Below are positions 1 to 8,701 of a stretch of 64,000 nt of DNA, piece after piece. The position numbers and the translations under genes were made by a program. The notes under the pieces were generated by a model, which was not told the DNA's origin, made no database searches, and was given only the letters and a program-made list of their open reading frames with translations. How positions within the stretch are numbered: position 1 is the stretch's first letter; every line of letters begins with the position of its first letter. The DNA is from Micromonospora haikouensis (lineage in GTDB: Bacteria; Actinomycetota; Actinomycetes; Mycobacteriales; Micromonosporaceae), in assembly GCF_900091595.1 (NCBI RefSeq), contig NZ_FMCW01000006.1:62001-126000 (forward strand). Direction: 5' to 3'.

Positions 1-1101
1 CGGCGTCCAGGAGCCCAGCACGGCCGCCTCGCGGGCCCCGGTCACCGACGGGACCGCCCCCGGCAGGCCGTGCCAGGACAGCCAGCCGAGCAGGGCGAAC
101 GCGTACGCCTCCTTGGCCTGGGCCGGCACCCCCAGCTCGTCGCTGGTCCGCAGCCGCCACCGGCCCGCCCCCAGGGCGGCCAGCCGGCCCCACAGGGTCC
201 GGTTGCGCACCCCACCCCCGGCGGCGACCACCTCGGCCACCTGATGCCGGTCGCAGGCGGCGGCCACCGTCCGGGCGGTCAGCTCCGTCAGCGTGGCCAG
301 CACGTCGTCGGCGGCCACGGGCTCGCCGAGCGCGGCGAGCCGGTCGTCGAGGTACCCGGCGTGGAACAGCTCCTTGCCGGTGGACTTGGGCGGCGGCGCG
401 GCGTAGTAGGGCTCGGCGAGCAGCAGCTCCAGCAGGCCGGGGTGCACCCGGCCGGCCGCCGCCCGGGTCCCGTCGAGGTCGCAGGGGCGGCCGAGGAACC
501 GCCGGGCCGCCGCGTCGAGCAGCGCGTTGGCCGGGCCCACGTCGTACCCGAGGGTCGGCGCGCCCGGGGCGACCACGGTGAGGTTGGCGATGCCGCCCAG
601 GTTGAGCGCCGCCCGGGGCGGGCCGGACCGGCCGCCCAGCAGCAGCGCGTCGAACGCCGGCACCAGGGGCGCGCCCTGACCGCCGGCGGCGACGTCGGCG
701 GCGCGCAGGTCCGCCAGCACCGGTACGCCCACCCGCGCGGCCACCCGGGCCGGCGCGCCGAGCTGGAGGGTGCCGCGCACGGTGCCGCCGTCGACCCAGT
801 GGAAGACGGTCTGCCCCGGCGAGACGACCGCGTCGACCCGCCCGCCGGCCAGCTCCACCCCGCGCGCCGCCGCGTCGGCGAACACCTCGCCGAGCCGGTT
901 GTCCAGCCGGCAGACCGCCTCGATGGTGGTCGGGTGCGGCGGCAGCACCGCCTGGATCTGCGCCCGCAGCCCCTCGTCGTGGTCGAGGCCGACGTGGCCG
1001 AGCGGCCGCAGCCGCAGGTCGTCCCCGTCGACGGTGAACTCGGCGGCGACGACGTCCACCCCGTCGTACGACGTCCCCGACATCAACCCCACGATCCGCA
1101 T
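1..1101 (-). CDS. anmK: Anhydro-N-acetylmuramic acid kinase (3' end cut by window edge)
   Basis: AnmK phosphorylates and hydrates 1,6-anhydro-MurNAc to MurNAc-6-phosphate in cytosolic peptidoglycan recycling. The reading frame is open for 367 codons to the window edge, and the family is usually about 370-390 aa, so only a short C-terminus is missing. The N-terminus MRIVGLMSGTSYDGVD is the family's ATP-binding signature. GQTVFHW, LNLGGIAN and AAGGGVRN are also family motifs. The ATG at 1099-1101 directly touches a repeat element that forms the whole leader, and no Shine-Dalgarno sequence is visible. Confidence 0.93.
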   Translation of the reverse strand, partial: MRIVGLMSGTSYDGVDVVAAEFTVDGDDLRLRPLGHVGLDHDEGLRAQIQAVLPPHPTTIEAVCRLDNRLGEVFADAAARGVELAGGRVDAVVSPGQTVFHWVDGGTVRGTLQLGAPARVAARVGVPVLADLRAADVAAGGQGAPLVPAFDALLLGGRSGPPRAALNLGGIANLTVVAPGAPTLGYDVGPANALLDAAARRFLGRPCDLDGTRAAAGRVHPGLLELLLAEPYYAAPPPKSTGKELFHAGYLDDRLAALGEPVAADDVLATLTELTARTVAAACDRHQVAEVVAAGGGVRNRTLWGRLAALGAGRWRLRTSDELGVPAQAKEAYAFALLGWLSWHGLPGAVPSVTGAREAAVLGSWTP

Positions 1102-1152
1102 GTAAGGAAGGGCCCCCTGTTAACGCTTTCTGTATAGGAAGGGCCCCCTGCA
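1101..1152 (+). repeat. 55-bp GTTAAC intergenic repeat, copy 1
   Basis: This copy contains two AAGGAAGGG-type blocks around a central GTTAACG. It matches copies at 30004-30059 and 36620-36676 over most of its length, and 38811-38862 more weakly. It fills the gap between the RNA methyltransferase stop and the anmK start codon and overlaps the first base of anmK. Both neighbours lie on the minus strand, so it is probably transcribed. Confidence 0.85.
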
Positions 1153-1168
1153 ATCACCCGGGCGCCGG

Positions 1169-2491
1169 TTACCGCGCGGGTTGCAGGAGGCCGACCAGCT
1201 CGACGTGCCGGGTCATCGGGAACAGGTCGAAGCCGCGCAGCTCCGCCAGCTCCCAGCCGGCCTCGGCGAAGGTGCGCACGTCCCGGGCGAAGGCGGCCGG
1301 GTCGCAGGCCACGTACGCCACGGCGCGCGGGCCGGCCGCGACCACGTCCCGCACCACCCGCGCGCCCGCCCCGCTGCGCGGCGGGTCCAGCACCACCAGG
1401 TCCACCGGGCCGGTGATCCGGCGGCGGGCCAGGGCGGTCTCCACCCGGGCCGCCACCACCTCGACCCCGGGCAGGTCCCGCAGGTTGTCCCGGGCGGCGG
1501 CGACGCCCTCGCCGGCGGACTCGACGACGGTGACCCGGGCGGCCGGGCCGACCCGGGCGGCCACGGCGGCGGCGAACAGCCCCGCCCCGCCGTAGAGGTC
1601 CCAGGCCGGCTCGCCCGGCTGCGGGTCGAGCAGGTCGAGCACCGCGCCGACCAGGGTGTCGGCCGCCGCCGGGTGCACCTGCCAGAAACCGGACGCCGGC
1701 AGCGTCCACTCCCGGCCGGCGGCCACCTCCCGGACGGTCACCGGGCCGTCGATGGGCGGGACGGCCACGGAGCCGTCGGGGGGCAGGGCGGTGATGGTGA
1801 CGTCGCCGCCGGTCGAGGCGACCGCCTCCACCGCCTCGGCCGCCGGCCAGGGCCGCCCCAGCACCGGCAGCGCCTGGATCGCCGGGTGGGCGATGAGGCA
1901 GCGGTCGACCGGCACCACCTCGTGCGAGCGGTGCTTGAGCAGCCCGGCCCGGCCGGCGGCGTCGACCGCGTACCGGACCCGGGAGCGCCAGCCGAGCGGC
2001 CCGCCGGGCAGCGCCGCGACCCGGACCCCGAGCCGGTCGATCTCCGCGTCGGTGAGGCCGGCGAGGCGGGTCAGCTGCTCGCGGACCACCGCGGCCTTCC
2101 AGTCGAGCTGGGCCGCGGGGGCGACGTGCTGCAGGTCGCAGCCGCCGCACAGACCCGGTTTCGCGTACGGGCAGGGCGGCGCGACCCGCTGCGGCGCGGC
2201 GTCGAGCACCGTCACCGCGTCGGCGCGGACGAACCCGCGGTGCACCTCGGTGACCTCGGCCACCACCCGCTCGCCGGGCAGCGCGTGCCGGACGAAGACC
2301 ACCTGCCCGTCGACCCGGGCCACGCAGTGCCCGCCGGGGGCGACGGCGTCGACGGTCAGCTCGACCCGCTCGGCCTCCTCCAGCCCGCGCCGCTCGCCGT
2401 CGGCCGGTCCGGTGCCCGCCGGCCGGACCCGACCGTCGCTGCGGGCCGGTCCGGCACCCGCGCGGGACGCGTCCACGCTTGGCCGGGTCAT
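1169..2491 (-). CDS. TRAM-domain RNA m5U methyltransferase (TrmA/RlmD family)
   Basis: Predicted SAM-dependent uracil-C5 methyltransferase acting on rRNA or tRNA; 440 aa from the ATG at 2491. A TRAM-like segment lies near residues 40-95. The iron-sulfur motif CPYAKPGLCGGC follows, then the SAM site DLYGGAGLF, the motif VLDPPRSG, and the catalytic cysteine in YVACDP. The start overlaps the stop of the upstream permease by 4 bp (ATGA), which implies translational coupling. It corresponds in position to M. tuberculosis Rv2689c. Which uridine it modifies cannot be told from sequence. Confidence 0.92.
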   Translation of the reverse strand: MTRPSVDASRAGAGPARSDGRVRPAGTGPADGERRGLEEAERVELTVDAVAPGGHCVARVDGQVVFVRHALPGERVVAEVTEVHRGFVRADAVTVLDAAPQRVAPPCPYAKPGLCGGCDLQHVAPAAQLDWKAAVVREQLTRLAGLTDAEIDRLGVRVAALPGGPLGWRSRVRYAVDAAGRAGLLKHRSHEVVPVDRCLIAHPAIQALPVLGRPWPAAEAVEAVASTGGDVTITALPPDGSVAVPPIDGPVTVREVAAGREWTLPASGFWQVHPAAADTLVGAVLDLLDPQPGEPAWDLYGGAGLFAAAVAARVGPAARVTVVESAGEGVAAARDNLRDLPGVEVVAARVETALARRRITGPVDLVVLDPPRSGAGARVVRDVVAAGPRAVAYVACDPAAFARDVRTFAEAGWELAELRGFDLFPMTRHVELVGLLQPAR

Positions 2492-4560
2492 CGCCGGTCC
2501 CCCTCGGTCGGGCCGTGCTCGCCGGGCGGGGCGGAGGCCACCGGCGGCACCGGTGGGGGCAGGGTGCTGCGCGGGGCGACCCGGGGGCCGCGCGCCGGGC
2601 CCCGGGTCAGCGTCGCGTCGAGCCGGTCGAGGTTCTTGCCGGCGGTGGAGGCGAGCTGCCACGGCACGCTGGTGACCATGACGCCCGGCTCGAACAGCAG
2701 CCGCCCCTTGAGTCGCAGCGCGCTCTGGTTGTGCAACAGGTTCTCCCACCAGCGTCCGACGACGTACTCGGGAATGAAGACCGTGACCACGTCGCGCGGC
2801 GACTCCCGGCGGGTGTTGGCCACGAAGTCGAGGATCGGCCGGGTGATCTCCCGGTACGGCGAGTCGACCACGGTCAGCGGCACCGGCAGCTCCCGCCGCT
2901 CCCATTCGGCCTGGAGGTCCCGGGTGTCCTTCTCGTCGACGTTCACCGTCACCGCGGTCAGCGTGTCCGGGCGGGTGGCGCGGGCGTACGCGATGGCCCG
3001 CAGCGTCGGCTGGTGCAGCTTGCTGACCAGCACGATGGCGTGGTTGCGGGCGGGCAGCACGCCCCGGACCTCGGTCGGCTCCAGCTCGGCGGCGACCCGG
3101 TCGTAGTGCCGCCGGATGGCGAGCATCAGCACGTAGAGCAGCGCCATCGCGACGATGGCGATCCACGCGCCGAGCAGGAACTTGGTGACCAGCACGATGA
3201 CCAGCACCGCGCCGGTCATCGCCATGCCGAAGGCGTTGATGGCCCGGGACCGGATCATCCGGCGGCGGGCCTGCGGGTCCCGCTCGGTGCGCAGGTGCCG
3301 GTTCCAGTGCCGGATCATGCCGGCCTGGGAGAGGGTGAAAGAGACGAAGACGCCGACGATGTAGAGCTGGATGAGCTTCGTCACCTCGGCCTGGAAGCCG
3401 ACGATCAGCACGATCGCGAAGACGGCGAGGAAGACGATGCCGTTGGAGAACGCCAGCCGGTCGCCCCGGGTGTGCAGCTGCCGGGGCAGGTAGCGGTCCT
3501 GGGCCAGGATCGAGCCGAGCACCGGGAAGCCGTTGAACGCGGTGTTGGCGGCGAGGAAGAGGATCAGCGCGGTCATCCCGGCGACCACGTACAGCAGCAC
3601 CGACCCGGAGCCGAAGACCGTCTCGCCGAGCTGGGCGGTGACGGTCTTCTGCACGTACCCGTCGGGGCCGGAGAGGATCTGCAGGTTCGGGTCCTCGACG
3701 AACTGGAGGCCGGTGAGCCGGGACAGCCAGATGATGCCGACGAGCATGCTCACCGCGATGGTGCCGAGCAGCAGCAGGGTGGTGGCGGCGTTGCGGCTCT
3801 TCGGGGTCTTGAACGCGGGCACCCCGTTGGAGATCGCCTCCACGCCGGTGAGCGCGGCGCAGCCGGAGGAGAAGGTCCGCAGCAGCAGGAAGACCAGGGC
3901 GAACCCGGTGACGCTGTGCTCCGCCTGGATCTCCAGGCCGGCGCTGGGCGCGCGCAGGTCGTGGCCGAGCACGAAGTACCGGACCAGGCCGGTGATGATC
4001 ATGCCGCCCATGACGATCACGAAGCCGTACGTCGGGATGGCGAACGCGGTGCCGGACTCGCGCAGCCCGCGCAGGTTCACGGCGGTGAGCAGCACCACCG
4101 CGGTCACGGCGATGAGCACCTTGTGGGTGGCCACGAACGGCACCACCGACCCCAGGTTGGCCACGCCGGAGGAGACCGACACGGCCACGGTGAGCACGTA
4201 GTCGACCAGCAGGGCGCTGGCCACCGCGACGCCGGCCCGGGGGCCGAGGTTGACGGTGGCCACCTCGTAGTCGCCGCCGCCGGAGGGGTAGGCGTGCACG
4301 TTCTGCCGGTAGCTGGCCACCACCGTGAGCATCACCACCACCACGGCGAGGGCGATCCACGGCGAGAAGAGGAACGCCGACGCGCCCGCGATGGAGAGCG
4401 TCAGCAGGATCTCGTCGGGGGCGTACGCGACACTGGAGAGGGCGTCGGAGGCGAAGACCGGCAGCGCGATGCGCTTCGGCAGGAGGGTGTGCTGGAGCCG
4501 GTCGGACCGGAACGGTCGACCGACGAGCAGCCGCTTCAGCAGCGAGGTGGGACTGGCCAC
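2488..4560 (-). CDS. APC-superfamily permease, KimA-like (probable K+ importer)
   Basis: A 690-aa membrane protein. An N-terminal APC core has about 12 hydrophobic segments and the motif VFASDALSSVAYAP. It is followed by a cytosolic C-terminal domain of about 170 residues with a nucleotide-binding-like pattern starting near NHAIVLVSKLHQPT. This architecture is that of B. subtilis KimA, a K+/H+ symporter controlled by c-di-AMP. GTG at 4560 (VASPTSLLKRLL) is preferred; upstream in-frame GTGs would include a rare TTA codon. It is divergent from two TrkA genes 160 bp away. The potassium substrate is inferred from this context, and an amino-acid substrate is the alternative. Confidence 0.8.
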   Translation of the reverse strand: MASPTSLLKRLLVGRPFRSDRLQHTLLPKRIALPVFASDALSSVAYAPDEILLTLSIAGASAFLFSPWIALAVVVVMLTVVASYRQNVHAYPSGGGDYEVATVNLGPRAGVAVASALLVDYVLTVAVSVSSGVANLGSVVPFVATHKVLIAVTAVVLLTAVNLRGLRESGTAFAIPTYGFVIVMGGMIITGLVRYFVLGHDLRAPSAGLEIQAEHSVTGFALVFLLLRTFSSGCAALTGVEAISNGVPAFKTPKSRNAATTLLLLGTIAVSMLVGIIWLSRLTGLQFVEDPNLQILSGPDGYVQKTVTAQLGETVFGSGSVLLYVVAGMTALILFLAANTAFNGFPVLGSILAQDRYLPRQLHTRGDRLAFSNGIVFLAVFAIVLIVGFQAEVTKLIQLYIVGVFVSFTLSQAGMIRHWNRHLRTERDPQARRRMIRSRAINAFGMAMTGAVLVIVLVTKFLLGAWIAIVAMALLYVLMLAIRRHYDRVAAELEPTEVRGVLPARNHAIVLVSKLHQPTLRAIAYARATRPDTLTAVTVNVDEKDTRDLQAEWERRELPVPLTVVDSPYREITRPILDFVANTRRESPRDVVTVFIPEYVVGRWWENLLHNQSALRLKGRLLFEPGVMVTSVPWQLASTAGKNLDRLDATLTRGPARGPRVAPRSTLPPPVPPVASAPPGEHGPTEGDRR

Positions 4561-4722
4561 AAGCGCTAAGGGTACGACCACGGTTCCGTGGTCGCCCGGG
4601 GGTGGCGGAGCGGGAGGTTCGACCGGGCGGGGTACCGTCGGCCCCCGCTGGTAACCCCGACGTGGCAGGCTCGCAGTCGAGGGGTCGACGGCGGACGGGT
4701 GCGCGCACCTTGGGAGGGACAC

Positions 4723-5388
4723 GTGCATGTCGTGATCATGGGCTGCGGCCGGGTCGGGTCGACCCTGGCCCAGAGCCTGGAGTCCCGGGGGCACTCGGTG
4801 GCGGTGATCGACCAGGACGCCGACGCGTTCCGCCGGCTCAGCCCGGACTTCGCGGGCATCACGGTCACCGGCGCGGGCTTCGACGGCGAGGTGCTCCGCC
4901 AGGCCGGCATCGAGCGGGCGGACGCCTTCGCGGCGGTCTCCAGCGGAGACAACTCCAACATCATCTCGGCCCGGCTGGCCCGCGAGACGTTCGGCGTCTC
5001 CCGGGTCGCCGCGCGCATCTACGACCAGCGCCGGGCCCAGGTCTACGAGCGGCTGGGCATCCCGACCGTGGCCACCGTGCGGTGGACGGCCGACCGGATG
5101 CTGCGCCATCTGGTGCCCGAGGGCAACGTGGAGATCTTCCGCGATCCGACCAGCACCGTCTCGATCGTCGAGGTGCCGGTGCACAAGGACTGGATCGGCC
5201 GGCCGCTGCGGGCGCTGGAGGAGGCGAGTGGGGCGCGGGTGGCGTACCTGATCCGCTTCGGCATCGGCACCCTGCCCACCGGCTCCACCGCCGTGCAGGA
5301 GGGCGACCAGGTCTTCATGCTGGTCACCGACGACATCGTGGCGTCGGCGACCTCGGTGGCGGGCAGCCCGCCGGAAGGAGCGCACTGA
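4723..5388 (+). CDS. TrkA-family potassium uptake regulator (CeoB-like)
   Basis: A 221-aa cytosolic RCK protein. An N-terminal Rossmann NAD(H)-binding fold carries GCGRVGSTLAQ and the acidic strand end VIDQD. A TrkA-C domain sits near residues 140-215. GTG at 4723 is chosen because GGGAGGGAC lies just upstream and the glycine loop then sits at the N-terminus as is usual; the frame is open further upstream. It is followed after 2 bp by a second TrkA gene. No TrkH channel is in the window, so the divergent permease is the likely partner. Confidence 0.9.
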   Translation: MHVVIMGCGRVGSTLAQSLESRGHSVAVIDQDADAFRRLSPDFAGITVTGAGFDGEVLRQAGIERADAFAAVSSGDNSNIISARLARETFGVSRVAARIYDQRRAQVYERLGIPTVATVRWTADRMLRHLVPEGNVEIFRDPTSTVSIVEVPVHKDWIGRPLRALEEASGARVAYLIRFGIGTLPTGSTAVQEGDQVFMLVTDDIVASATSVAGSPPEGAH

Positions 5389-5390
5389 GC

Positions 5391-6080
5391 ATGCGGATCG
5401 CCATCGCCGGCGCCGGCAACGTGGGCCGCTCGATCGCGCAGGAGCTGATCGACAACGGCCACCAGGTGATGCTGATCGAGCGCCAGCCCCGGATGCTGCG
5501 GCCCGACCGGGTGCCGGCGGCCGAGTGGGTGCTCGCCGACGCCTGCGAGCTGGCCAGCCTGGAGGAGGCCGACGTCGCCGGCTGCGACGTGGTGGTCGCG
5601 GCGACCGGGGACGACAAGGTCAACCTGGTGGTGTCGCTGCTGGCCAAGACCGAGTTCGCGGTGCCCCGGGTGGTGGCCCGGGTCAACCGGGCCGAGAACG
5701 AGTGGCTGTTCACCGAGCAGTGGGGCGTCGACGTCGCGGTGAGCAAGCCGCGGGTGATGGCGGCCCTGGTCGAGGAGGCGGTGACCGTCGGCGACCTGGT
5801 GCGGCTGATGACGTTCCGGCAGGGCGAGGCGAACCTGGTGGAGATCACCCTGCCGCCGACCGCGCCGTACGTGGGGCAGCCGATCCACGCCGTGCCGATC
5901 CCCCGCGACGCCGCCCTGGTGGCCATCCTGCGCGGCAAGCGGGTGCTGGTGCCCAGCCCGGACGACCCGATCGAGGCCGGCGACGAGCTGATCTTCGTGT
6001 GCACGGCGGAGGTGGAGGACGACGTCCGCGCGGTGATCCTCGGCACGGACAGCATCGAGCGGACCCGCGGCGCGGGCTGA
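5391..6080 (+). CDS. TrkA-family potassium uptake regulator (CeoC-like)
   Basis: A 229-aa RCK protein and the second of a tandem pair. GAGNVGRSIAQEL is the dinucleotide loop and VMLIERQ the following acidic strand. The RCK-C part begins near ANLVEITLP. The ATG lies 2 bp after the upstream stop, with GGAAGGAG inside the upstream gene's end, so the two are an operon. The proteins are diverged paralogues rather than a recent duplication and probably act together. Confidence 0.9.
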   Translation: MRIAIAGAGNVGRSIAQELIDNGHQVMLIERQPRMLRPDRVPAAEWVLADACELASLEEADVAGCDVVVAATGDDKVNLVVSLLAKTEFAVPRVVARVNRAENEWLFTEQWGVDVAVSKPRVMAALVEEAVTVGDLVRLMTFRQGEANLVEITLPPTAPYVGQPIHAVPIPRDAALVAILRGKRVLVPSPDDPIEAGDELIFVCTAEVEDDVRAVILGTDSIERTRGAG

Positions 6081-6147
6081 GCCTGGTGGCCGGGCGACGC
6101 CGCCGGTGCGGGCGGGCGCGGTGCCCGGTGGCCGCCGCCCGGGAGGA

Positions 6148-6858
6148 TCAGCCGCCGGGCAGGGGCTCCGGGGCCGCCGTCGGGTCCTGCCCCGCCGCCG
6201 GCTGCTCGCGGGTCACCCGGCGCACCGTCCAGACCGTGATCAGCAGCAGCAGCGCGTACGGCGGGTAGCCCAGCGCCAGCCGGGCCACGCCGAGCGCGGT
6301 GTCCTGGTGGGCGAGGTAGAGCCCGGCCTGCACGCCGACCTTGGCCAGCCATACCACGCCCCACAGGACGGTGAGCTGGGTGAAGGTCCGCACGAGGCGC
6401 GGGTCGTCCCGCCACTCGGAGCGCCCCTTGGCCACCAGCACCGACCAGATCCAGCCCACGAGGGGCTGCTTGACCGCGGCCGAGACCAGCAGGGCCAGCC
6501 CGTAGCCGATGCCGTAGAGGATGCCGGGGAGGTAGAAGTCACGCTCGTCGCCGGTGCGCCAGGCGATGGCCGCGCCGATGCCGATGCCGAACAGCCCGTT
6601 GACCGCGTGCCGCACCGGCCGGCGCTGGACCAGCCGCAGCGCGGCGATGAGCAGCGCCACGGACACCGAGGCGATGACGGCGGGGCGCAGCTCGCCGACG
6701 ACGTTGGCGACGACGAAGACGACCACCGGGATGCTCGACTCGACCAGCCCGCGCCAGCCGCCGAGCTGGTCGGCCATCTGCTCGGCGAGGGTCGGCAGCG
6801 GCGCCTCGTCCTCCGGCCCGGTGCCGGGCTCGGCCGCCCGCTGGGCTCCGGTGGTCAT
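6148..6858 (-). CDS. DUF3159 family membrane protein
   Basis: A 236-aa protein with a soluble charged N-terminus of about 45 residues, then about six hydrophobic segments, starting with SSIPVVVFVVANVVG. The conserved segment FYLPGILYGIGYG is present. Function is unknown. It lies in the same place as M. tuberculosis Rv2693c, after ceoC and convergent with it. The OB-fold gene starts upstream on the same strand with a 31-bp gap, which suggests co-transcription. Confidence 0.85.
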   Translation of the reverse strand: MTTGAQRAAEPGTGPEDEAPLPTLAEQMADQLGGWRGLVESSIPVVVFVVANVVGELRPAVIASVSVALLIAALRLVQRRPVRHAVNGLFGIGIGAAIAWRTGDERDFYLPGILYGIGYGLALLVSAAVKQPLVGWIWSVLVAKGRSEWRDDPRLVRTFTQLTVLWGVVWLAKVGVQAGLYLAHQDTALGVARLALGYPPYALLLLITVWTVRRVTREQPAAGQDPTAAPEPLPGG

Positions 6859-6889
6859 CGCGGCCCTCCCGTCGGGGGCGTGCGGGTCG

Positions 6890-7273
6890 TCACTTCGGCG
6901 GCTCCAACTCGTAGTACGGGTTGTAGATGACCTTGCGGTCGTCGCGCACCGCCACCCGGCCCCTGGCCGTCAGGTGCCGGCCCGGCTCGATGCCGGCGAT
7001 GTGTCGCCGCCCGAGCCAGACCAGGGTCACCACGTCGCTGCCATCATATAGATCGGCTTCGAGGGTGGGGAGGTTCGTCCGGGGGGTGTAGACGACCGTG
7101 CGCAGCCGGCCGTTGACGCAGACGACCTGGCCCCGCGCGCACTGCCGGGCCGGCACGCCGCCGGACTCGGCGCTCTCCCGGCGCAGCTCCTGCGCCTCGA
7201 TCTCGGCCTCGCTCGCGGTGAGCCGGTGCAGCAGCCGCCGGAACGAGACCCGGCCGCCCTCCTCGGTCGTCAT
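6890..7273 (-). CDS. OB-fold nucleic-acid-binding protein
   Basis: A 127-aa protein with a helical N-terminus of about 30 residues and a five-strand OB-fold resembling tRNA_anti domains: VVCVNGRLRTVVY, LEADLYDGSDVVTLVWLG and LTARGRVAV. The family is conserved in actinobacteria (Rv2694c position) and its ligand is unknown. The ATG at 7273 has AGGAGAGG about 10 bases upstream; a longer in-frame start at 7315 lacks a good ribosome site and adds low-complexity sequence. Confidence 0.85.
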   Translation of the reverse strand: MTTEEGGRVSFRRLLHRLTASEAEIEAQELRRESAESGGVPARQCARGQVVCVNGRLRTVVYTPRTNLPTLEADLYDGSDVVTLVWLGRRHIAGIEPGRHLTARGRVAVRDDRKVIYNPYYELEPPK

Positions 7274-7450
7274 GACCGCGTCAACCTCTCCTCCGCCGGC
7301 AGGCCGCGCCGGCACCGGTGCGGCCTGCGTGGGCGAGGCCGTCCCGCCAGCGTACGCCGGCCGGCGCGGGGTCGGGACCGGCGGCCGCCCCGGGCCGGCC
7401 CGGCGACGGTACGCCGACGGCGGGCCCGGGTGGGCCCGTCGGTGCCCCGC

Positions 7451-8086
7451 TCAGGCCTCGACGGGCGGGGCGGCCTGATCGGCGACCTCGCGCGGCAGGC
7501 GCAGCGGCAGCGGCTCGCGCACCGGCTTGGCCTCCTGGCCGCGGTCGACGACCAGCCCGTCCAGGCACTCGCGCAGCGGGCCGGCGGCGGCCGGGTCGGT
7601 CGCGGCGGCGCCCTGGTAGACGCCGCGCACCATCCAGCGCGGGCCGTCGATCCCGACGAACCGCAGGTCGGTCAGGCCGTCCGGGGTGCGCACCCGGGCG
7701 TGCAGCTCCGGGCCGTACTCGCCCTGCGCCTCCTGGGCCGCCGCGCCGTCGTTGAACAGCGACTGCCGGATCTCCTCGCGCACCTCGTCCCAGATGCCCT
7801 CGGAGCGGGGCGCGGCGAAGACGCCGAGCTGCAGGGCGCTCTGCCCGTGCACCAGCACGACCTGCTGGATCACGCCCTCCGGGTCGGCCTGCACCCGCAC
7901 CTCCACGTCGGCCACCGCCGGGATGTGCAGGCTGCCCAGGTCGAGCCGCTGCACCCCGTCGGGGGCCTCGGCGACGTCGTACGGGCCGCGCGCCGGTGCC
8001 TCGGCGGTCGCGCCGTCGACGGCCTCGGCGGGCCGCTCGTCACGGGCCTGCCGACCGTCACCGGCCCGCTTTCGGGAGAAGATCAC
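7451..8086 (-). CDS. DUF3710 domain-containing protein
   Basis: A 211-aa cytosolic protein from a GTG start (VIFSRKRAG), preceded by GGAGGGTGG. Family-typical stretches are RLDLGSLHIPAVADVEVRVQ, LQLGVFAAPRSEGIWDEVR and FVGIDGPRWMVRGVYQGAA. Biochemical function is not known. It lies 25 bp downstream of dut on the same strand, matching the dut-Rv2696c pairing in mycobacteria, so the two are probably one operon. Confidence 0.88.
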   Translation of the reverse strand: MIFSRKRAGDGRQARDERPAEAVDGATAEAPARGPYDVAEAPDGVQRLDLGSLHIPAVADVEVRVQADPEGVIQQVVLVHGQSALQLGVFAAPRSEGIWDEVREEIRQSLFNDGAAAQEAQGEYGPELHARVRTPDGLTDLRFVGIDGPRWMVRGVYQGAAATDPAAAGPLRECLDGLVVDRGQEAKPVREPLPLRLPREVADQAAPPVEA

Positions 8087-8111
8087 TGCACCCACCCTCC
8101 GCTGTTCGCAC

Positions 8112-8618
8112 TCACCCTGCCACCTCTTCCGGCTGCCCGCCGGCCCGGTCCGCCGGCGGCGGGACGAGCCCGGCGTGCCCGCCGGTCGAGCCGTGCCCGC
8201 CGACGCCCCGCCGGGACGGCGGCAGCTCGGCCACCGGCCGGAAATCGGCCCGCGCCACCCGCTGGACAACGAGTTGCGCGATCCGATCGCCACGGGCGAT
8301 CTTCGCCGGTGTCTCCCGATCATGATTGATCAGGTTGACGAGGATCTCACCCCGGTAGCCGGCGTCGACCGTACCGGGCGCGTTGAGCACCGTCACGCCG
8401 AGCCTGGCCGCCAGGCCCGACCGGGGATGCACCAGACCCACGTACCCCTCCGGGAGGGCGATCGCCAGGCCGGTCGGGACCAGGGCCCGGCCGCCGGGGG
8501 GCAGTTCCACGTCCGCGGCGGCCACCAGGTCCGCGCCGGCGTCGCCGGGATGGGAGTACGCCGGCAGCGGCAGCTGCGGGTCGAGCCGCCGCACGGGCAC
8601 GGGTACGTCGTCGGTCAC
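8112..8618 (-). CDS. dut: dUTP diphosphatase
   Basis: Hydrolyses dUTP to dUMP and pyrophosphate, keeping uracil out of DNA and feeding dTMP synthesis. It is 168 aa and all five motifs of the trimeric family are present: [23 protein letters not shown] with the catalytic Asp and Tyr, [10 protein letters not shown], and the mobile C-terminal motif [11 protein letters not shown]. It carries about 20 extra residues after motif V. It is divergent from the DUF3093 gene. Confidence 0.97.
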   Translation of the reverse strand: MTDDVPVPVRRLDPQLPLPAYSHPGDAGADLVAAADVELPPGGRALVPTGLAIALPEGYVGLVHPRSGLAARLGVTVLNAPGTVDAGYRGEILVNLINHDRETPAKIARGDRIAQLVVQRVARADFRPVAELPPSRRGVGGHGSTGGHAGLVPPPADRAGGQPEEVAG

Positions 8619-8701
8619 GGTCTGCCTCTTCCGTCCGGTTCACGGGGTGCCCTGTCATCCTGCCGGGTCGACCAGCCGTCGCGCGCCGTACCCTGGCAGG
8701 A

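Noticed and set aside
2479..4569. 696-codon open frame opposite the KimA-like permease
   Set aside because: High-GC shadow frame rich in His/Asp/Glu/Gly; the minus strand encodes a recognisable permease.
4561..4722. Possible ydaO-type (c-di-AMP) riboswitch before the permease
   Set aside because: The gap is only 162 bp and none of the conserved loops of that riboswitch was recognised.
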